The translations under genes and the position numbers were made by a program. From contig NZ_JACBYV010000001.1 in the NCBI RefSeq assembly GCF_013408425.1, positions 4,650,001-4,714,000 of the forward strand: a stretch of DNA of 64,000 nt. Reading direction: 5' to 3'. Shown here in pieces: positions 7,641-17,838 of the stretch. The notes beneath the pieces were generated by a model, which worked only from the letters and a program-made list of their open reading frames with translations, was not told the origin of the DNA and made no database searches. This DNA is from Pseudomonas flavescens. GTDB lineage: Bacteria > Pseudomonadota > Gammaproteobacteria > Pseudomonadales > Pseudomonadaceae. Every line of letters starts with the position of its first letter. Position 1 is the first letter of the stretch.

Positions 7641-8291
7641 ATGACCCTGCTTCCCGCATCGGTCAGCCGCGCCGTATTGGCTGCGCTGATCGCGTTTCAC
7701 ATCCTCATCATCATCGCCAGCAACTACCTGGTGCAGCTGCCGATCACCCTTTTCGGCTGGCACACCACCTGGGGCGCGTTCAGCTTTCCATTCATCTTCC
7801 TGGCGACCGACCTGACCGTCAGGCTGATCGGCAAGCACGCCGCGCGGGTGGTGATCGCCCGGGTGATGGTGCCGGCACTGGTCGCGTCCTACATCGTATC
7901 GGTGCTGTTCCACGAGGGTGCATTCGGTGGCGTGGCGGCCCTCGGCGAATTCAACCTGTTCGTGTTCCGCATCGCCCTGGCCAGCTTCCTGGCCTACGTG
8001 CTTGGGCAACTGCTCGATATTCAGGTGTTCGACCGCCTGCGCAGGCTGAAGCACTGGTGGGTCGCTCCGGCAGCCTCCAGCGTGTTCGGCCAGGCCATGG
8101 ATACCCTGGCGTTCTTCTCCATCGCCTTCTGGCAGAGCAGTGACCCCTTCATGGCGGCCAACTGGGTGGAGATCGCCGTGGTCGACTACGTGATCAAGCT
8201 GGCGGTCAGCCTGATCCTGTTCGTGCCGCTGTATGGCGTGCTGCTTGGCGCCATCGTGAAGAGGCTGCCGCAGCGTACCGTGGTGAACTGA
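7641..8291 (+). CDS. yhhQ: Queuosine precursor transporter (YhhQ family)
   Basis: A 216-aa integral membrane protein with about six helices, the usual COG1738/YhhQ size, thought to import preQ0 or preQ1 for queuosine synthesis. Family features include FPFIFLATDLTVRLIGKHAAR near the N-terminus, FNLFVFRIALASFLAYVLGQLLDIQVFDRLR and WWVAPAASSVFGQAMDTLAFFSIAFW. The ATG at 7641 lies 6 bases after AAAAAGGA. An out-of-frame ATG at 7636 is not used. It is monocistronic, with a preQ1-I riboswitch in its leader. Confidence 0.93.
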   Translation: MTLLPASVSRAVLAALIAFHILIIIASNYLVQLPITLFGWHTTWGAFSFPFIFLATDLTVRLIGKHAARVVIARVMVPALVASYIVSVLFHEGAFGGVAALGEFNLFVFRIALASFLAYVLGQLLDIQVFDRLRRLKHWWVAPAASSVFGQAMDTLAFFSIAFWQSSDPFMAANWVEIAVVDYVIKLAVSLILFVPLYGVLLGAIVKRLPQRTVVN

Positions 8292-8305
8292 ACCATCATC
8301 AGACG

Positions 8306-8342
8306 AAAACGCCGGAGCCCCTCAGGGTGTCCGGCGTTTTTC
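8306..8342. terminator. Bidirectional terminator
   Basis: AAAACGCCGGA pairs with TCCGGCGTTTT around a short loop, leaving A-rich and T-rich flanks. It lies between the convergent transporter genes and can serve both strands. Confidence 0.85.
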
Positions 8343-8359
8343 GTTGCGACGTTGATGAC

Positions 8360-9649
8360 TTAGCGCGTAGGCATGGCCACCGGCAACGCCTGCAGGCGCG
8401 ACAGATGCAGGGCCACGGCCAGGGACACCAGCAGCAGCGAGCCGATGAACAGGCCCAGGCCGTCCCAGCCGCCAGCCTGCCAGAACACGCCGCCCAGGGT
8501 GCCGGCGACGCTGGAACCCAGGTAGTAGCAGAACAGGTACAGCGATGAGGCCTGGCCCTTGGCCTGGGTGGCGCGGCGGCCGATCCAGCTGCTCGACACC
8601 GAGTGGGCGCCGAAGAAGCCGAAGGTGAACAGCAGCATGCCGACCAGGATGACCGGCAACACATCGAACAGGGTCAGCACCAGACCCGCCAGCATCAGGC
8701 CGATCACCGCCCAGAGCACCTTGCGACGGCCCAGTTTGTCGGCCAGAGCGCCGATCTGCGCGGAGCTGTAGATACCCGATAGATAAACCACCGAGAGCAG
8801 GCCGATACTGGTCTGGTCGAGTTTGAAGGGTGCTTCGATCAGGCGGTAACCGATGTAGTTGAACATGGTCACGAAGGCGCCCATCAGCAGGAAACCCTGC
8901 AGGAACAGCCACGGCAGGCCGGCATCGCGGAATTGCAGGGTGTAGCCCTGCAGCAGGCTGCGTGGGCGCAGCGAGCGGGGGCGGAAGTTGCGGGATTCGG
9001 GCAGCAGGCGCCAGAACAGCGCACCGGCCAGCAGGCCCAGGCCGCCGAGCGTGCCCAGCACCGCGTGCCAGGACATGAAGTCGACCAGTACGCCGCTGAG
9101 CAGACGGCCACTCATGCCGCCGATGGCGTTGCCGCCGATATATACGCCCATGGCCAGGCCCAGGTGCAGCGGGTCGATTTCCTCGCTCAGGTAGCTCATG
9201 GCCACGGCGGCCAGGCCGCTGAGGGCCAGGCCGACCAGTGCGCGCATCACCAGCACGCCTTCCCAGGTCGGCATCAGCGCGCTGCCGACGGTGAACACGG
9301 CAGCGGCGAGCAGCGAGACGACCATCACCGGCTTGCGCCCGAGTGCGTCGGACAGTGGCCCGGTTATCAACAGGCCGACGGCCAGGGTGATGGTGGAAAC
9401 CGACAGGATCAGGCTGCTTTGCGCGGCGCTGAGCTCGAACTGCTGCGCCAGCATCGGCATCATCGGCTGCACGCAATAGAGCAGGGCGAAGGTGGCGAAA
9501 CCACCGGAGCACATGGCGAGAATGGTGCGCAGGAAGGCGCGGGTGCCTTTCTGGATATAAACAGGCTCTGCGGCGAGGCTGCGGCGGGCAGGCTGCTCAC
9601 TGCTGGCGGGCACGCACTCGTTGGGTGCGTGTGGAACGGGCTGACTCAT
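8360..9649 (-). CDS. MFS transporter, YnfM-like
   Basis: A 429-aa major facilitator with twelve predicted helices after a ~40-residue hydrophilic N-terminus. The signature GPLSDALGRKPVMV lies between helices 2 and 3, and GALADKLGRRKVLW in the second half. Divergent pairing with a LysR gene matches the ynfL/ynfM arrangement; the substrate is unknown, and these are usually called arabinose-efflux-like drug/solute exporters. The ATG at 9647-9649 has AAGAGGTCG just upstream. Expression is probably controlled by the divergent regulator. Confidence 0.88.
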   Translation of the reverse strand: MSQPVPHAPNECVPASSEQPARRSLAAEPVYIQKGTRAFLRTILAMCSGGFATFALLYCVQPMMPMLAQQFELSAAQSSLILSVSTITLAVGLLITGPLSDALGRKPVMVVSLLAAAVFTVGSALMPTWEGVLVMRALVGLALSGLAAVAMSYLSEEIDPLHLGLAMGVYIGGNAIGGMSGRLLSGVLVDFMSWHAVLGTLGGLGLLAGALFWRLLPESRNFRPRSLRPRSLLQGYTLQFRDAGLPWLFLQGFLLMGAFVTMFNYIGYRLIEAPFKLDQTSIGLLSVVYLSGIYSSAQIGALADKLGRRKVLWAVIGLMLAGLVLTLFDVLPVILVGMLLFTFGFFGAHSVSSSWIGRRATQAKGQASSLYLFCYYLGSSVAGTLGGVFWQAGGWDGLGLFIGSLLLVSLAVALHLSRLQALPVAMPTR

Positions 9650-9823
9650 TACGACCTCTTGAAAACTCGATTCCCAGGCGAAACGCTGCCGTATGCACTG
9701 GCGGATGCCGGCATGGCTTGGTTTTTTGTAATTGGGAATGGTCACAAGGATAAATAGGCGAGCAAGTTCTTTCCAATATAATATTCGACACGATCGATAT
9801 GTTTTACGACCTATGGAGAATTC
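9650..9823. promoter_or_regulatory. Divergent MFS/LysR promoter region
   Basis: A 174-bp AT-richer region between divergent genes. It includes TATAATATTCGAC near 9778 and ATTGGGAATGGTCACAAGG near 9731. LysR regulators normally bind T-N11-A sites in such gaps; I cannot assign one site with certainty. Confidence 0.5.
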
Positions 9824-10723
9824 ATGGAGCTGCGCCATCTGCGTTACTTCGTGGCCGTCGCCGAAGAGCTGCATTTCGGCCGCGCCGCCGAGCTGCTGGG
9901 CATTTCCCAGCCACCGCTGAGCCAGCAGATACAGGCGCTGGAACAGGAACTCGGGGTGCGTCTGTTCGAGCGCAGCAACCGCCATGTGGCGCTCACCGAT
10001 GCTGGGCGACTGTTCCTCGAGGAGACCCGGCAGACCCTGGCCCAGGTCAGCAAGTCGGTGGATGTGGTGCGCCGCGCCGAACAGGGCGAGATCGGCGAGT
10101 TGCAGATCGGCTTCACCGCATCGGCGCCGTTCGTGTCGATCATCCCGCGGGCGGTGTTCGCCTTTCGCCAGGCGTTTCCGGCGGTGCACCTCAACCTGCA
10201 GGAAATGACCAGCCGCCAGGTCAGCCAGGCGCTGCTGGAAAAGAAACTGCAGATCGGCATGATTCGCCCGCTGGAGCTGCCCGCCGAGCTGGACGCCGTG
10301 GAGCTGCTCAGCGAGCCGCTGGTGGCGCTGCTGCATGCTGGCCATCCGCTGGCCGGCGAGCAGGATCGGGGGCTGGCCCTGGCCGAACTGGCTGATGAGC
10401 CTTTCGTGTACTTTCCACGCAATTACGGCTCAGGTCTGTATGGCCAGTTCTTCAACCTGGCCCGGCAGGCCGGCTTCACCCCGCGGGTCACTCAGGAGGC
10501 TCACGAAGCGCTGACCATCATCGGCCTGGTGGCCGCGGGCCTCGGGGTGTCCGTGCTACCGGCCTCGTTCCGGCGCATCCGCATCGACGGCGTGGTGTTC
10601 CGCACCCTGATGGATGCCGATGCCACCACCGCGGTATGGCTGGTCAAGCGGCGCCAGGAACGCTCGCCGCTGGCGCAGGCCTTTATCGATCTGCTGACTC
10701 GGGAAGTGCAGGCGCGCAAATAG
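9824..10723 (+). CDS. LysR-family transcriptional regulator
   Basis: A 299-aa LysR regulator. The N-terminal winged helix is clear (MELRHLRYFVAVAEELHFGRAAELLGISQPPLSQQIQALEQELG, residues 1-44), and a substrate-binding domain follows from about residue 90 (GELQIGFTASAPF). A GGAG site precedes the ATG. It is divergent from the MFS gene and most likely regulates it. The effector is unknown; sequence style is close to the YnfL/BenM-like group. Confidence 0.92.
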   Translation: MELRHLRYFVAVAEELHFGRAAELLGISQPPLSQQIQALEQELGVRLFERSNRHVALTDAGRLFLEETRQTLAQVSKSVDVVRRAEQGEIGELQIGFTASAPFVSIIPRAVFAFRQAFPAVHLNLQEMTSRQVSQALLEKKLQIGMIRPLELPAELDAVELLSEPLVALLHAGHPLAGEQDRGLALAELADEPFVYFPRNYGSGLYGQFFNLARQAGFTPRVTQEAHEALTIIGLVAAGLGVSVLPASFRRIRIDGVVFRTLMDADATTAVWLVKRRQERSPLAQAFIDLLTREVQARK

Positions 10724-10842
10724 ATGGGGCTCAATGGCTTTCGGTAGCCCGGGTAGAGCGCCGCGGCATCCGGGAACGAGTACCTGGGTATCGCTGCCCT
10801 CAACCCAGGCTACGGGCTGGAGGCTGCGCACTGCGCCGCGGC

Positions 10843-11163
10843 TCAAGCGCTGGCGTTCTTGTCCAGCTTGCGCAGGAACACGCTCATTTCCTTTTCCGCC
10901 TGCTTGTCGCCCTTGGCTTGTGCGGCTTGCAGGCCGCTTTGCCAGGCGCTGCGGGCGGCGTCCGGGTTGCCGGCGGCCTGGTGGGCTTTGCCGAGCAATT
11001 TCCATGCGGCCGAGTACTGCGGGTCGTGTTCGACGCAGCGCTGCAGGTGTTCGGCGGCCTTCGCGGCCTCGCCGGCATCCAGATATCCCTTGCCCAGGCC
11101 GAAGCGCAGTAGCGAGTTATCCACACCCTTGGCGAGCATCTTTTCCAGTGCTTCGGTGCTCAT
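10843..11163 (-). CDS. Small TPR protein
   Basis: A 106-aa protein made of two to three tetratricopeptide repeats (LLRFGLGKGYLDAGEAAKAAEHLQRCVEHDP, SAAWKLLGKAHQAAGNPDAARSAWQSGL) and a charged C-terminus. The ATG at 11163 has AAGGAGG 5 bases upstream; an earlier in-frame ATG at 11196 does not. It probably acts as a protein-interaction module. It lies just after trkA, as the TPR gene PA0015 does in P. aeruginosa. Confidence 0.88.
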   Translation of the reverse strand: MSTEALEKMLAKGVDNSLLRFGLGKGYLDAGEAAKAAEHLQRCVEHDPQYSAAWKLLGKAHQAAGNPDAARSAWQSGLQAAQAKGDKQAEKEMSVFLRKLDKNASA

Positions 11164-11233
11164 GGCGCCTCCTTCGTCGGCAGCTTCAAGCGGCAAGCCT
11201 CACGCGGCATGTAAAGCGCTCGAGGCTGGCCAC

Positions 11234-12607
11234 TCAAAAAAACGTCAGTCCGACCTGGAACAGCCGTTCCACGTCGCGAATGTGCTTCTTGTCCATCAGG
11301 AACAGGATCACGTGGTCGCCGGACTCGATCACCGTCACGTCATGGGCGATCAGCACTTCTTCGTCGCGGATGATCGCGCCGATGGTGGTGCCAGGCGGCA
11401 GCGAGATTTCCTTGATGGCCTTGCCGACCACCTTGCTCGAGCGCGCGTCACCGTGGGCGATGACTTCGATGGCTTCGGCTGCGCCGCGGCGCAGCGAGTG
11501 CACGCTCTCGATATCGCCACGACGCACGTGGGTCAGCAGGCTGCCGATGGTCGCCAATTGCGGGCTGATCGCGATGTCGATCTCGCCGCCCTGAATCAGG
11601 TCGACGTAGGCCGGGTTGTTGATCAGCGTCATCACCTTGCGCGCGCCCAGGCGCTTGGCCAGCAGCGAGGACATGATGTTGGCTTCATCGTCGTTGGTCA
11701 GGGCCAGGAAGATGTCGGCATCCTTGATGTTCTCTTCCACCAGCAGGTCGCGATCGGAGGAGCTGCCTTGCAGCACGATGGTGCTTTCCAGGTTCTCCGA
11801 GAGGTAGCGGCAGCGCGCCGGGTTCATCTCGATGATCTTGACCTGATAGCGGCTTTCGATGGCTTCGGCCAGGCGCTCGCCGATGTGCCCGCCACCGGCG
11901 ATCACCACGCGCTTGTAGCTTTCCTCGAGGCGACGCATCTCGCTCATCACCGCGCGAATGTCGGCCTTGGCGGCGATGAAGAACACTTCGTCATCGGCCT
12001 CGATCACCGTATCGCCCTGGGGCATGATCGCCCGGTCGCGACGGAAGATCGCCGCCACCCGGGTATCGACCTTGGGCATGTGCTCGCGCAGCTGGCGCAG
12101 TTGCTGGCCGACCAGCGGGCCGCCGTAGTAGGCCTTGACCGCCACCAGTTGCGCCTTGCCGTCGGCGAAGTCGATGACCTGCAGGGCGCCGGGGTATTCG
12201 ATCAGGCGCTTGATGTAGTTGGTCACCACCTGCTCGGGGCTGATCAGCACGTCGACCGGAATCGCCTCGTTGTCGAACAGCGCTTCGCGGGTCAGGTAGG
12301 CCGCTTCGCGGACGCGGGCGATGCGCGTCGGCGTGTGGAACAGGGTATAGGCGACCTGGCAGGCGACCATGTTGACTTCATCGCTGTTGGTCACCGCCAC
12401 CAGCATGTCGGCATCGTCGGCACCGGCCTGACGCAGTACGGTCGGGAACGAGCCCTTGCCCTGGACGGTACGGATGTCGAGGCGGTCGCCGAGGTCGCGC
12501 AGGCGGTCACCGTCGGTGTCCACCACGGTGATGTCATTGGCTTCGCTGGCCAGGTGCTCGGCCAGCGTTCCGCCCACTTGGCCTGCGCCGAGAATGATGA
12601 TCTTCAT
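11234..12607 (-). CDS. trkA: Trk potassium transport regulatory subunit TrkA
   Basis: A 457-aa peripheral membrane protein that gates TrkH/TrkG potassium uptake by binding NAD(H) and nucleotides. It has the duplicated RCK layout: a first Rossmann motif [19 protein letters not shown] and a TrkA-C domain, then a second Rossmann motif [19 protein letters not shown] near residue 233 and a second TrkA-C. Length matches E. coli TrkA (458). The start overlaps the rsmB stop by 4 bp, so it is co-translated with rsmB-fmt-def. Confidence 0.97.
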   Translation of the reverse strand: MKIIILGAGQVGGTLAEHLASEANDITVVDTDGDRLRDLGDRLDIRTVQGKGSFPTVLRQAGADDADMLVAVTNSDEVNMVACQVAYTLFHTPTRIARVREAAYLTREALFDNEAIPVDVLISPEQVVTNYIKRLIEYPGALQVIDFADGKAQLVAVKAYYGGPLVGQQLRQLREHMPKVDTRVAAIFRRDRAIMPQGDTVIEADDEVFFIAAKADIRAVMSEMRRLEESYKRVVIAGGGHIGERLAEAIESRYQVKIIEMNPARCRYLSENLESTIVLQGSSSDRDLLVEENIKDADIFLALTNDDEANIMSSLLAKRLGARKVMTLINNPAYVDLIQGGEIDIAISPQLATIGSLLTHVRRGDIESVHSLRRGAAEAIEVIAHGDARSSKVVGKAIKEISLPPGTTIGAIIRDEEVLIAHDVTVIESGDHVILFLMDKKHIRDVERLFQVGLTFF

Positions 12608-13920
12608 CGGGGTGCTCCAGCAGCTGCGATCTTGATCAGCTTGGCATAGTAGAAGCCGTCGTGGCCGTCCTGCTGGGCGAGCAGTTGCCGGCCATGGGGC
12701 TGTTGCAGGCCGAAGGGGCCGGCGATGTCGAGTTCGCGGGCACCTGGCGTACGTTCCAGGAACGCGCCGATCACCTCGGTATTTTCCGTCGGCAGGGTCG
12801 AGCAGGTGGCGTAGAGCAGCATGCCGCCGACTTCCAGCGTGGGCCACAGTGCGTCGAGCAGTTCGCCCTGCAGGTTGGCCAGCGCCGGAATGTCGTCGGG
12901 CTGACGGGTCAGCTTGATGTCGGGGTGGCGACGGATCACCCCGGTGGCCGAGCAGGGCGCATCGAGGAGAATGCGCTGGAACGCCTTGCCGTCCCACCAG
13001 GCAGCGGTATCGCGGCCATCGGCGGCGATCAGGGTGGCATCGAGCTGCAGGCGATCGAGGTTCTCGCGCACGCGCAGCAGGCGTTTGGCTTCCAGGTCCA
13101 CGGCGACCACCTGTTGCAGCCCGGGCTCGGCTTCGAGCAGGTGGCAGGTTTTGCCACCGGGGGCGGCGCAGGCGTCCAGCACGCGTTGCCCGGGCGCCAG
13201 TTGCAGCAGATCGGCAGCCAGCTGCGCGGCTTCGTCCTGCACGCTGACATGCCCCTCGGCGAACCCTGGCAGCAGGGTCACGTCGCAGGCTTGCAGCAAG
13301 CGGATGCCATCGCGACTGAAGGTGCAGGGCTCTGCTTCGAAACCGACCTGGCGCAGCCGAGCGAGATAGTCATCGCGGCTGCCGTGGCGACGGTTGACCC
13401 GCAGGATCAGCGGCGGGTGGGCGTTATTGGCTGCGCAGATCGCCTGCCAGTGTTCGGGCCAGAATGCCTTGAGCTGTTTTTGCAGCCAGCGCGGATGAGC
13501 GGTGTGCAGCACCGGGTCGCGATCCAGTTCTTTGATCAGGCTCTCGCTGTCGCGCTGGGCGTTGCGCAGCACGGCATTGAGCAGGCCCTTGGCCGAGGTC
13601 TTCTTCAGCTTGTCGACGCAGCCAACCGTCTCGCCGATGGCCGCGTGGGCGGGAATGCGTGTGTAGAACAGTTGGTAGAGGCCAATCAGCAGCAGGGCTT
13701 CGAGGTCGCGGTCGCCATCCTTGAAAGGCTTGCGCAGCAACTTGTCGGCGATCAGCGCCAGACGTGGCTGCCAGCGCGCGGCGCCGAAGGCCAGGTCCTG
13801 AGCGAGGCCACGGTCGCGTGCCTCGACCTTGTCGAGCAGCGGCGGCAGGCTGCTACCCAGCGACGCCTTGCCTTCGAGTACCGCCGCCAGGGCGCGGGCG
13901 GCTGCCAGCCTGGGGTTCAT
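12604..13920 (-). CDS. rsmB: 16S rRNA (cytosine-967-C5)-methyltransferase
   Basis: A 438-aa enzyme that methylates C967 of 16S rRNA. It has an N-terminal NusB-like RNA-binding domain ([32 protein letters not shown]). The SAM-binding Rossmann domain shows [15 protein letters not shown], the conserved [17 protein letters not shown] and the catalytic Cys segment [14 protein letters not shown]. It overlaps both fmt and trkA by 4 bp. Confidence 0.97.
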   Translation of the reverse strand: MNPRLAAARALAAVLEGKASLGSSLPPLLDKVEARDRGLAQDLAFGAARWQPRLALIADKLLRKPFKDGDRDLEALLLIGLYQLFYTRIPAHAAIGETVGCVDKLKKTSAKGLLNAVLRNAQRDSESLIKELDRDPVLHTAHPRWLQKQLKAFWPEHWQAICAANNAHPPLILRVNRRHGSRDDYLARLRQVGFEAEPCTFSRDGIRLLQACDVTLLPGFAEGHVSVQDEAAQLAADLLQLAPGQRVLDACAAPGGKTCHLLEAEPGLQQVVAVDLEAKRLLRVRENLDRLQLDATLIAADGRDTAAWWDGKAFQRILLDAPCSATGVIRRHPDIKLTRQPDDIPALANLQGELLDALWPTLEVGGMLLYATCSTLPTENTEVIGAFLERTPGARELDIAGPFGLQQPHGRQLLAQQDGHDGFYYAKLIKIAAAGAPR

Positions 13921-14858
13921 ACCAGCACCGTGCCGACGGCGAACTGCTCACGGCGGCTGTTGTACAGGTCAGCGAAGTTCAGCGCCTTGCCGCCAGGCAG
14001 CTGCAGGCGGGTAAGCAGCAGGGCGCTTGCGCCGCAGGCGACGGTCAGGCCGTCCTTGCTGGCGGCGAGGATCTCGCCGGGCTGGCCCTGACCGTCAGCG
14101 AGGCGGGCGGCCAGCACCTTGAGCGGCGCGTCGTTCAGGGTGCTGTGGCAGATCGGCCAGGGGTTGAAGGCGCGGATCAGTCGCTCCAGCTCATCGGCCG
14201 GGCGGCTCCAGTCGAGGCGCGCTTCGTCCTTGTTGAGCTTGTGGGCGTAGTTGGCCTGGGCGTCGTCCTGTACTTCGCCCATCAGCGTGCCACTGGCCAG
14301 ACCGGCGATGGCGTCGACCACTGCCGGCGGGCCGAGCTCGGCCAGCCGGTCATGCAGGCTGCCGCCGGTGTCGTCGGCAGTGATTGGCGTACGCACCTTG
14401 AGGAGCATCGGCCCGGTATCCAGACCCGCTTCCATCTGCATCACGGTGACGCCACTTTCTGCGTCGCCAGCCTGTACCGCACGCTGGATCGGCGCGGCAC
14501 CCCGCCAGCGTGGCAGCAGGGACGCATGGCTGTTGATGCAGCCGAAGCGTGGGATGTCGAGCACCACCTGAGGCAGGATCAGCCCGTAGGCGACCACCAC
14601 CAGCAGGTCCGGCGCCAGCGCGGCGAGCTCCGCCTGCGCCGCGGCGTCACGCAGGCTCGGCGGCTGCAGCACGGCAATGTCGTGTTCCAGGGCAAGCTGC
14701 TTGACCGGGCTGGGCATGAGTTTCTGTCCGCGGCCCGCCGGACGATCCGGCTGGGTGTACACCGCGATGATCTGGTGCGGCGTGTCGAGCAGCGCCTTGA
14801 GGTGGGCGGCGGCGAATTCCGGGGTGCCGGCGAATACGATACGCAGAGCTTCGGTCAT
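13917..14858 (-). CDS. fmt: Methionyl-tRNA formyltransferase
   Basis: A 313-aa enzyme that formylates initiator Met-tRNA. It shows [15 protein letters not shown] at the N-terminus, the formyl-folate site region [20 protein letters not shown] and the C-terminal tRNA-binding OB-like domain. The ATG at 14858 gives the standard start ([15 protein letters not shown]); the frame extends 22 codons upstream without a good site. It lies between def and rsmB, the usual order. Confidence 0.97.
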   Translation of the reverse strand: MTEALRIVFAGTPEFAAAHLKALLDTPHQIIAVYTQPDRPAGRGQKLMPSPVKQLALEHDIAVLQPPSLRDAAAQAELAALAPDLLVVVAYGLILPQVVLDIPRFGCINSHASLLPRWRGAAPIQRAVQAGDAESGVTVMQMEAGLDTGPMLLKVRTPITADDTGGSLHDRLAELGPPAVVDAIAGLASGTLMGEVQDDAQANYAHKLNKDEARLDWSRPADELERLIRAFNPWPICHSTLNDAPLKVLAARLADGQGQPGEILAASKDGLTVACGASALLLTRLQLPGGKALNFADLYNSRREQFAVGTVLV

Positions 14859-14906
14859 GGTGTCTCGCTGTTGCTCGGGAGCGCTGGGCGCTGCAGCTGA
14901 AAAAGA

Positions 14907-14930
14907 AAAGGCTTGCCGTGGCAAGCCTTT
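14907..14930 (-). terminator. Hairpin between def and fmt
   Basis: On the minus strand AAAGGCTTGCC pairs with GGCAAGCCTTT and is followed by TCTTTTTC. It has the shape of an intrinsic terminator just after def, so it may attenuate read-through into fmt-rsmB-trkA. Confidence 0.7.
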
Positions 14931-14943
14931 GCAGAGGGTGGCG

Positions 14944-15450
14944 TCACACCTGCTGGCGGTGCTGCTTTTCCAGCTTCTTCTTGATGCGGTCGCGCTTGAG
15001 CGTAGACAGGTAGTCGACGAACAGCTTGCCGTTGAGGTGATCGCATTCGTGCTGGATGCACACGGCCAACAGACCTTCGGCGATCATCTCGAACGGCTTG
15101 CCGTCACGGTCCAGGGCGTTGATCTTGACCTTCTGCGGACGGTCGACGTTCTCGTAGAAGCCGGGCACCGACAGGCAGCCTTCCTGGTACTGATCCATTT
15201 CCTCGGTGAGCGATTCGAAGGCCGGGTTGATGAACACCAGCGGCTCGCTCTTGTCCTCGGACAGGTCCATGACCACCACGCGCTTGTGCACATTCACCTG
15301 GGTCGCGGCGAGGCCGATACCGGGGGCGTCATACATGGTTTCGAACATGTCATCGATCAATTGACGCAGGCCGTCATCGACCACGTCCACCGGTTTGGCG
15401 ATGGTACGCAGGCGCGGATCGGGAAATTCGAGGATGTTTAAAATCGCCAT
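14944..15450 (-). CDS. def: Peptide deformylase
   Basis: A 168-aa metalloenzyme that removes the N-formyl group from new proteins. All three family motifs are intact: [14 protein letters not shown] (metal-binding Cys) and HECDH (two metal-binding His and catalytic Glu). Length is standard. It is the first gene of the leftward def-fmt-rsmB-trkA block and is divergent from tsaP. Confidence 0.98.
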   Translation of the reverse strand: MAILNILEFPDPRLRTIAKPVDVVDDGLRQLIDDMFETMYDAPGIGLAATQVNVHKRVVVMDLSEDKSEPLVFINPAFESLTEEMDQYQEGCLSVPGFYENVDRPQKVKINALDRDGKPFEMIAEGLLAVCIQHECDHLNGKLFVDYLSTLKRDRIKKKLEKQHRQQV

Positions 15451-15602
15451 ATGCGTTTGTGATGCACTTGTGGAATAAATTCAAAATCCGCTGCTAAGAT
15501 GACGGCAGCATCGAAAAAACGGCTTCACGCCGCGGTTTTACTGGGTTCTGTCGCGGCGCTAGGGCGCTTCACGCGAAGCCACATAATAAAGGGATTCACC
15601 GC

Positions 15603-16628
15603 ATGAGGAAATCACTACTCGCCCTGCTGCTGGTCGCCGCGAGCGGTCTGGCAGTCGCCGAGGTGCAACTCAAGGAAGGCCACCCCGATCGTTACACGGT
15701 CGTGAAGGGCGATACCCTCTGGGATATTTCCGGCAAGTTCCTGCGACAGCCCTGGAAATGGCCGGAAATCTGGCACGCCAACCCACAGGTGGAAAACCCT
15801 CACCTGATCTACCCGGGTGATCTGTTGAGCCTGGTCTACATCGACGGCCAACCACGCCTGATGTTGGGCCGGGGCGATTCGCGCGGCACCATCAAGCTGT
15901 CGCCGAAGGTTCGCAGCACGCCGATGGCCGAAGCCATTCCGACCATTCCGCTGGAAGCGATCAACAGCTTCCTGCTCAAGAACCGCATCGTCGATAGCCC
16001 GGAACAGTTCCAGGGCGCACCCTACATCGTCGCCGGCAATGCCGAGCGCGTGGTCAGTGGTGCGGGTGACCGCGTCTACGCCCGTGGCAGCTTCGACCCG
16101 GCCGAGCCGGTGTATGGCATCTTCCGTCAGGGCAAGACCTACACCGATCCGGACACCAAGGAATTTCTCGGCATCAACGCCGACGATATCGGTGGCGGTG
16201 AAATCGTCGCCGAGGAAGAGGGCGTGGGTACCCTCAACCTGACCCGTACCACTCAGGAAGTTCGCAACGGCGACCGCCTGTTCCCCACCGAGGAACGGGC
16301 GATCAACTCGACGTTCATGCCCAGCGAGCCGACTACCGAAATCAAGGGCCTGATTCTCGACGTTCCGCGTGGCGTCAGCCAGATCGGCCAGTTCGACGTG
16401 GTCACCCTGAACAAGGGCGCCCGTGACGGTCTGGAGATCGGTAACGTACTGGCCGTCTACAAGACGGGCGAGACCGTGCGTGATCGCGTCACCGGCGAGT
16501 CGGTGAAGATTCCTGATGAACGTGCCGGCCTGCTCATGGTGTTCCGCACCTACGACAAGCTCAGCTACGGACTGATCCTCAACGCCTCGCGGCAGTTGGC
16601 GGTGATGGACAAGGTACGCAATCCGTAA
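15603..16628 (+). CDS. tsaP: LysM-domain protein, TsaP-like secretin-associated factor
   Basis: A 341-aa exported protein. It has a signal peptide (LLALLLVAASGLAVAEV), a LysM peptidoglycan-binding domain at about residues 29-78 (DRYTVVKGDTLWDISGKFL through NPHLIYPGDLLSLVYIDG), and a conserved C-terminal domain rich in beta strands. It matches the PA0020 type, homologous to TsaP, which anchors the type IV pilus secretin PilQ in peptidoglycan. No pilus genes are nearby; position upstream of dprA is conserved in Pseudomonas. An AAAGGGA site precedes the ATG. Confidence 0.9.
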   Translation: MRKSLLALLLVAASGLAVAEVQLKEGHPDRYTVVKGDTLWDISGKFLRQPWKWPEIWHANPQVENPHLIYPGDLLSLVYIDGQPRLMLGRGDSRGTIKLSPKVRSTPMAEAIPTIPLEAINSFLLKNRIVDSPEQFQGAPYIVAGNAERVVSGAGDRVYARGSFDPAEPVYGIFRQGKTYTDPDTKEFLGINADDIGGGEIVAEEEGVGTLNLTRTTQEVRNGDRLFPTEERAINSTFMPSEPTTEIKGLILDVPRGVSQIGQFDVVTLNKGARDGLEIGNVLAVYKTGETVRDRVTGESVKIPDERAGLLMVFRTYDKLSYGLILNASRQLAVMDKVRNP

Positions 16629-16634
16629 CACCTA

Positions 16635-16658
16635 CAAGCCCCGCCAACGCGGGGCTTG
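16635..16658 (+). terminator. Hairpin after tsaP
   Basis: A 10-bp perfect stem CAAGCCCCGC/GCGGGGCTTG with a CAAC loop starts 6 bases after the tsaP stop. The following T content is modest. Confidence 0.6.
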
Positions 16659-16696
16659 TGCTATTCGATAAGGCCCACGATCAAGGATGATCCGCC

Positions 16697-17803
16697 ATGT
16701 CGCTCTCGCTGTCTCCCGCCGAACTTGAAGCCCGCCTGCGCCTGCATTGTCTGCCGGAGCTGGGGCCGAAGCGTTTTCACAAATTGCTCAGTGCTTTCGA
16801 CAGTGCCTCTGCCGCCCTCAGCGCGCCGGCCAGTGCCTGGCGCTCTCTTGGCTTGCCGCTGGCCTGTGCAGACGCGCGGCGCAGTGCTCAAGTGCGTGAG
16901 CGGGCGCGGCTTAGCCTGGAGTGGTTACAGGTGCCCGATCAGCAACTGCTGATGTGGGATGACCCGCGCTATCCCGCTTTGCTGGCAGAAATCCCCGACG
17001 CACCACCGCTACTGTTCGTTGCCGGTGACCCGGCATTGCTCGAGCGCCCGCAATTGGCCATGGTCGGCAGCCGCCGGGCGTCTAAGCCGGGCCTGGATAC
17101 CGCGCACCGTTTCGCTCGCAGCCTGGCCCGCGGTGGTTTCGTGATCACCAGCGGGCTGGCGCTGGGCATCGACGGGGCGGCGCATCAGGGTGCGCTGGAT
17201 GTGGGCGGGCACACCGTCGCTGTGCTCGGTACGGGTTTGCAGTGTCTGTATCCGGCACGCCACAAACGCCTGGCCCGGGACATCATCGACGGTGGCGGGG
17301 CACTGGTCTCCGAACTACCGCTGGATTCGCCACCCCAGGCGAGCAATTTTCCACGCCGCAATCGAATCATCAGTGGCCTGTCCCTGGGCGTGCTGGTGGT
17401 CGAGGCCAGCCCGTCGAGTGGCTCGCTGATCACCGCACGTATCGCGGCGGAGCAGGGGCGCGAGGTGTATGCGATTCCCGGCTCCATTCATCATCCGGGT
17501 GCCAAGGGCTGCCATCAGCTGATTCGTGACGGTGCCACGCTGGTAGAAAGCATCGACCACATCCTCGAAGCCCTGCGCGGCTGGCAGGCGCCCGCTGCCG
17601 AGCATGCGGTGGTTACCGAAACGGCTCCGCAGGCGCCAGCCCATCCACTGTTAGCGCTGTTGCATGCGGCGCCCCACAGCAGTGAAGCGCTTGCCCACTC
17701 CAGCGGCTGGCCACTGCCAGAAGTACTGGCCGCATTGACCGAGCTCGAGCTGGATGGGCGGGTTGCCTGCGAAGCCGGGCTTTGGGTGGGCTGCAAGGCG
17801 TAA
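16697..17803 (+). CDS. dprA: DNA-processing protein DprA
   Basis: A 368-aa protein that loads RecA on incoming single-stranded DNA during transformation. It has an N-terminal helix-hairpin-helix/SAM-like region and a Rossmann core with [52 protein letters not shown] and [19 protein letters not shown]. The C-terminal winged-helix segment starts near [15 protein letters not shown]. All DprA landmarks are intact. Confidence 0.96.
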   Translation: MSLSLSPAELEARLRLHCLPELGPKRFHKLLSAFDSASAALSAPASAWRSLGLPLACADARRSAQVRERARLSLEWLQVPDQQLLMWDDPRYPALLAEIPDAPPLLFVAGDPALLERPQLAMVGSRRASKPGLDTAHRFARSLARGGFVITSGLALGIDGAAHQGALDVGGHTVAVLGTGLQCLYPARHKRLARDIIDGGGALVSELPLDSPPQASNFPRRNRIISGLSLGVLVVEASPSSGSLITARIAAEQGREVYAIPGSIHHPGAKGCHQLIRDGATLVESIDHILEALRGWQAPAAEHAVVTETAPQAPAHPLLALLHAAPHSSEALAHSSGWPLPEVLAALTELELDGRVACEAGLWVGCKA

Positions 17804-17838
17804 TACACTGCGGCCAGTGTTTTCCGGGGGAGATATCC

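Noticed and set aside
10859..12649. Long open frame of ~596 codons on the plus strand opposite the TPR gene and trkA
   Set aside because: Antisense shadow of trkA in GC-rich DNA; composition is Ala/Gln/His/Arg-rich without domains, and trkA is complete on the other strand.
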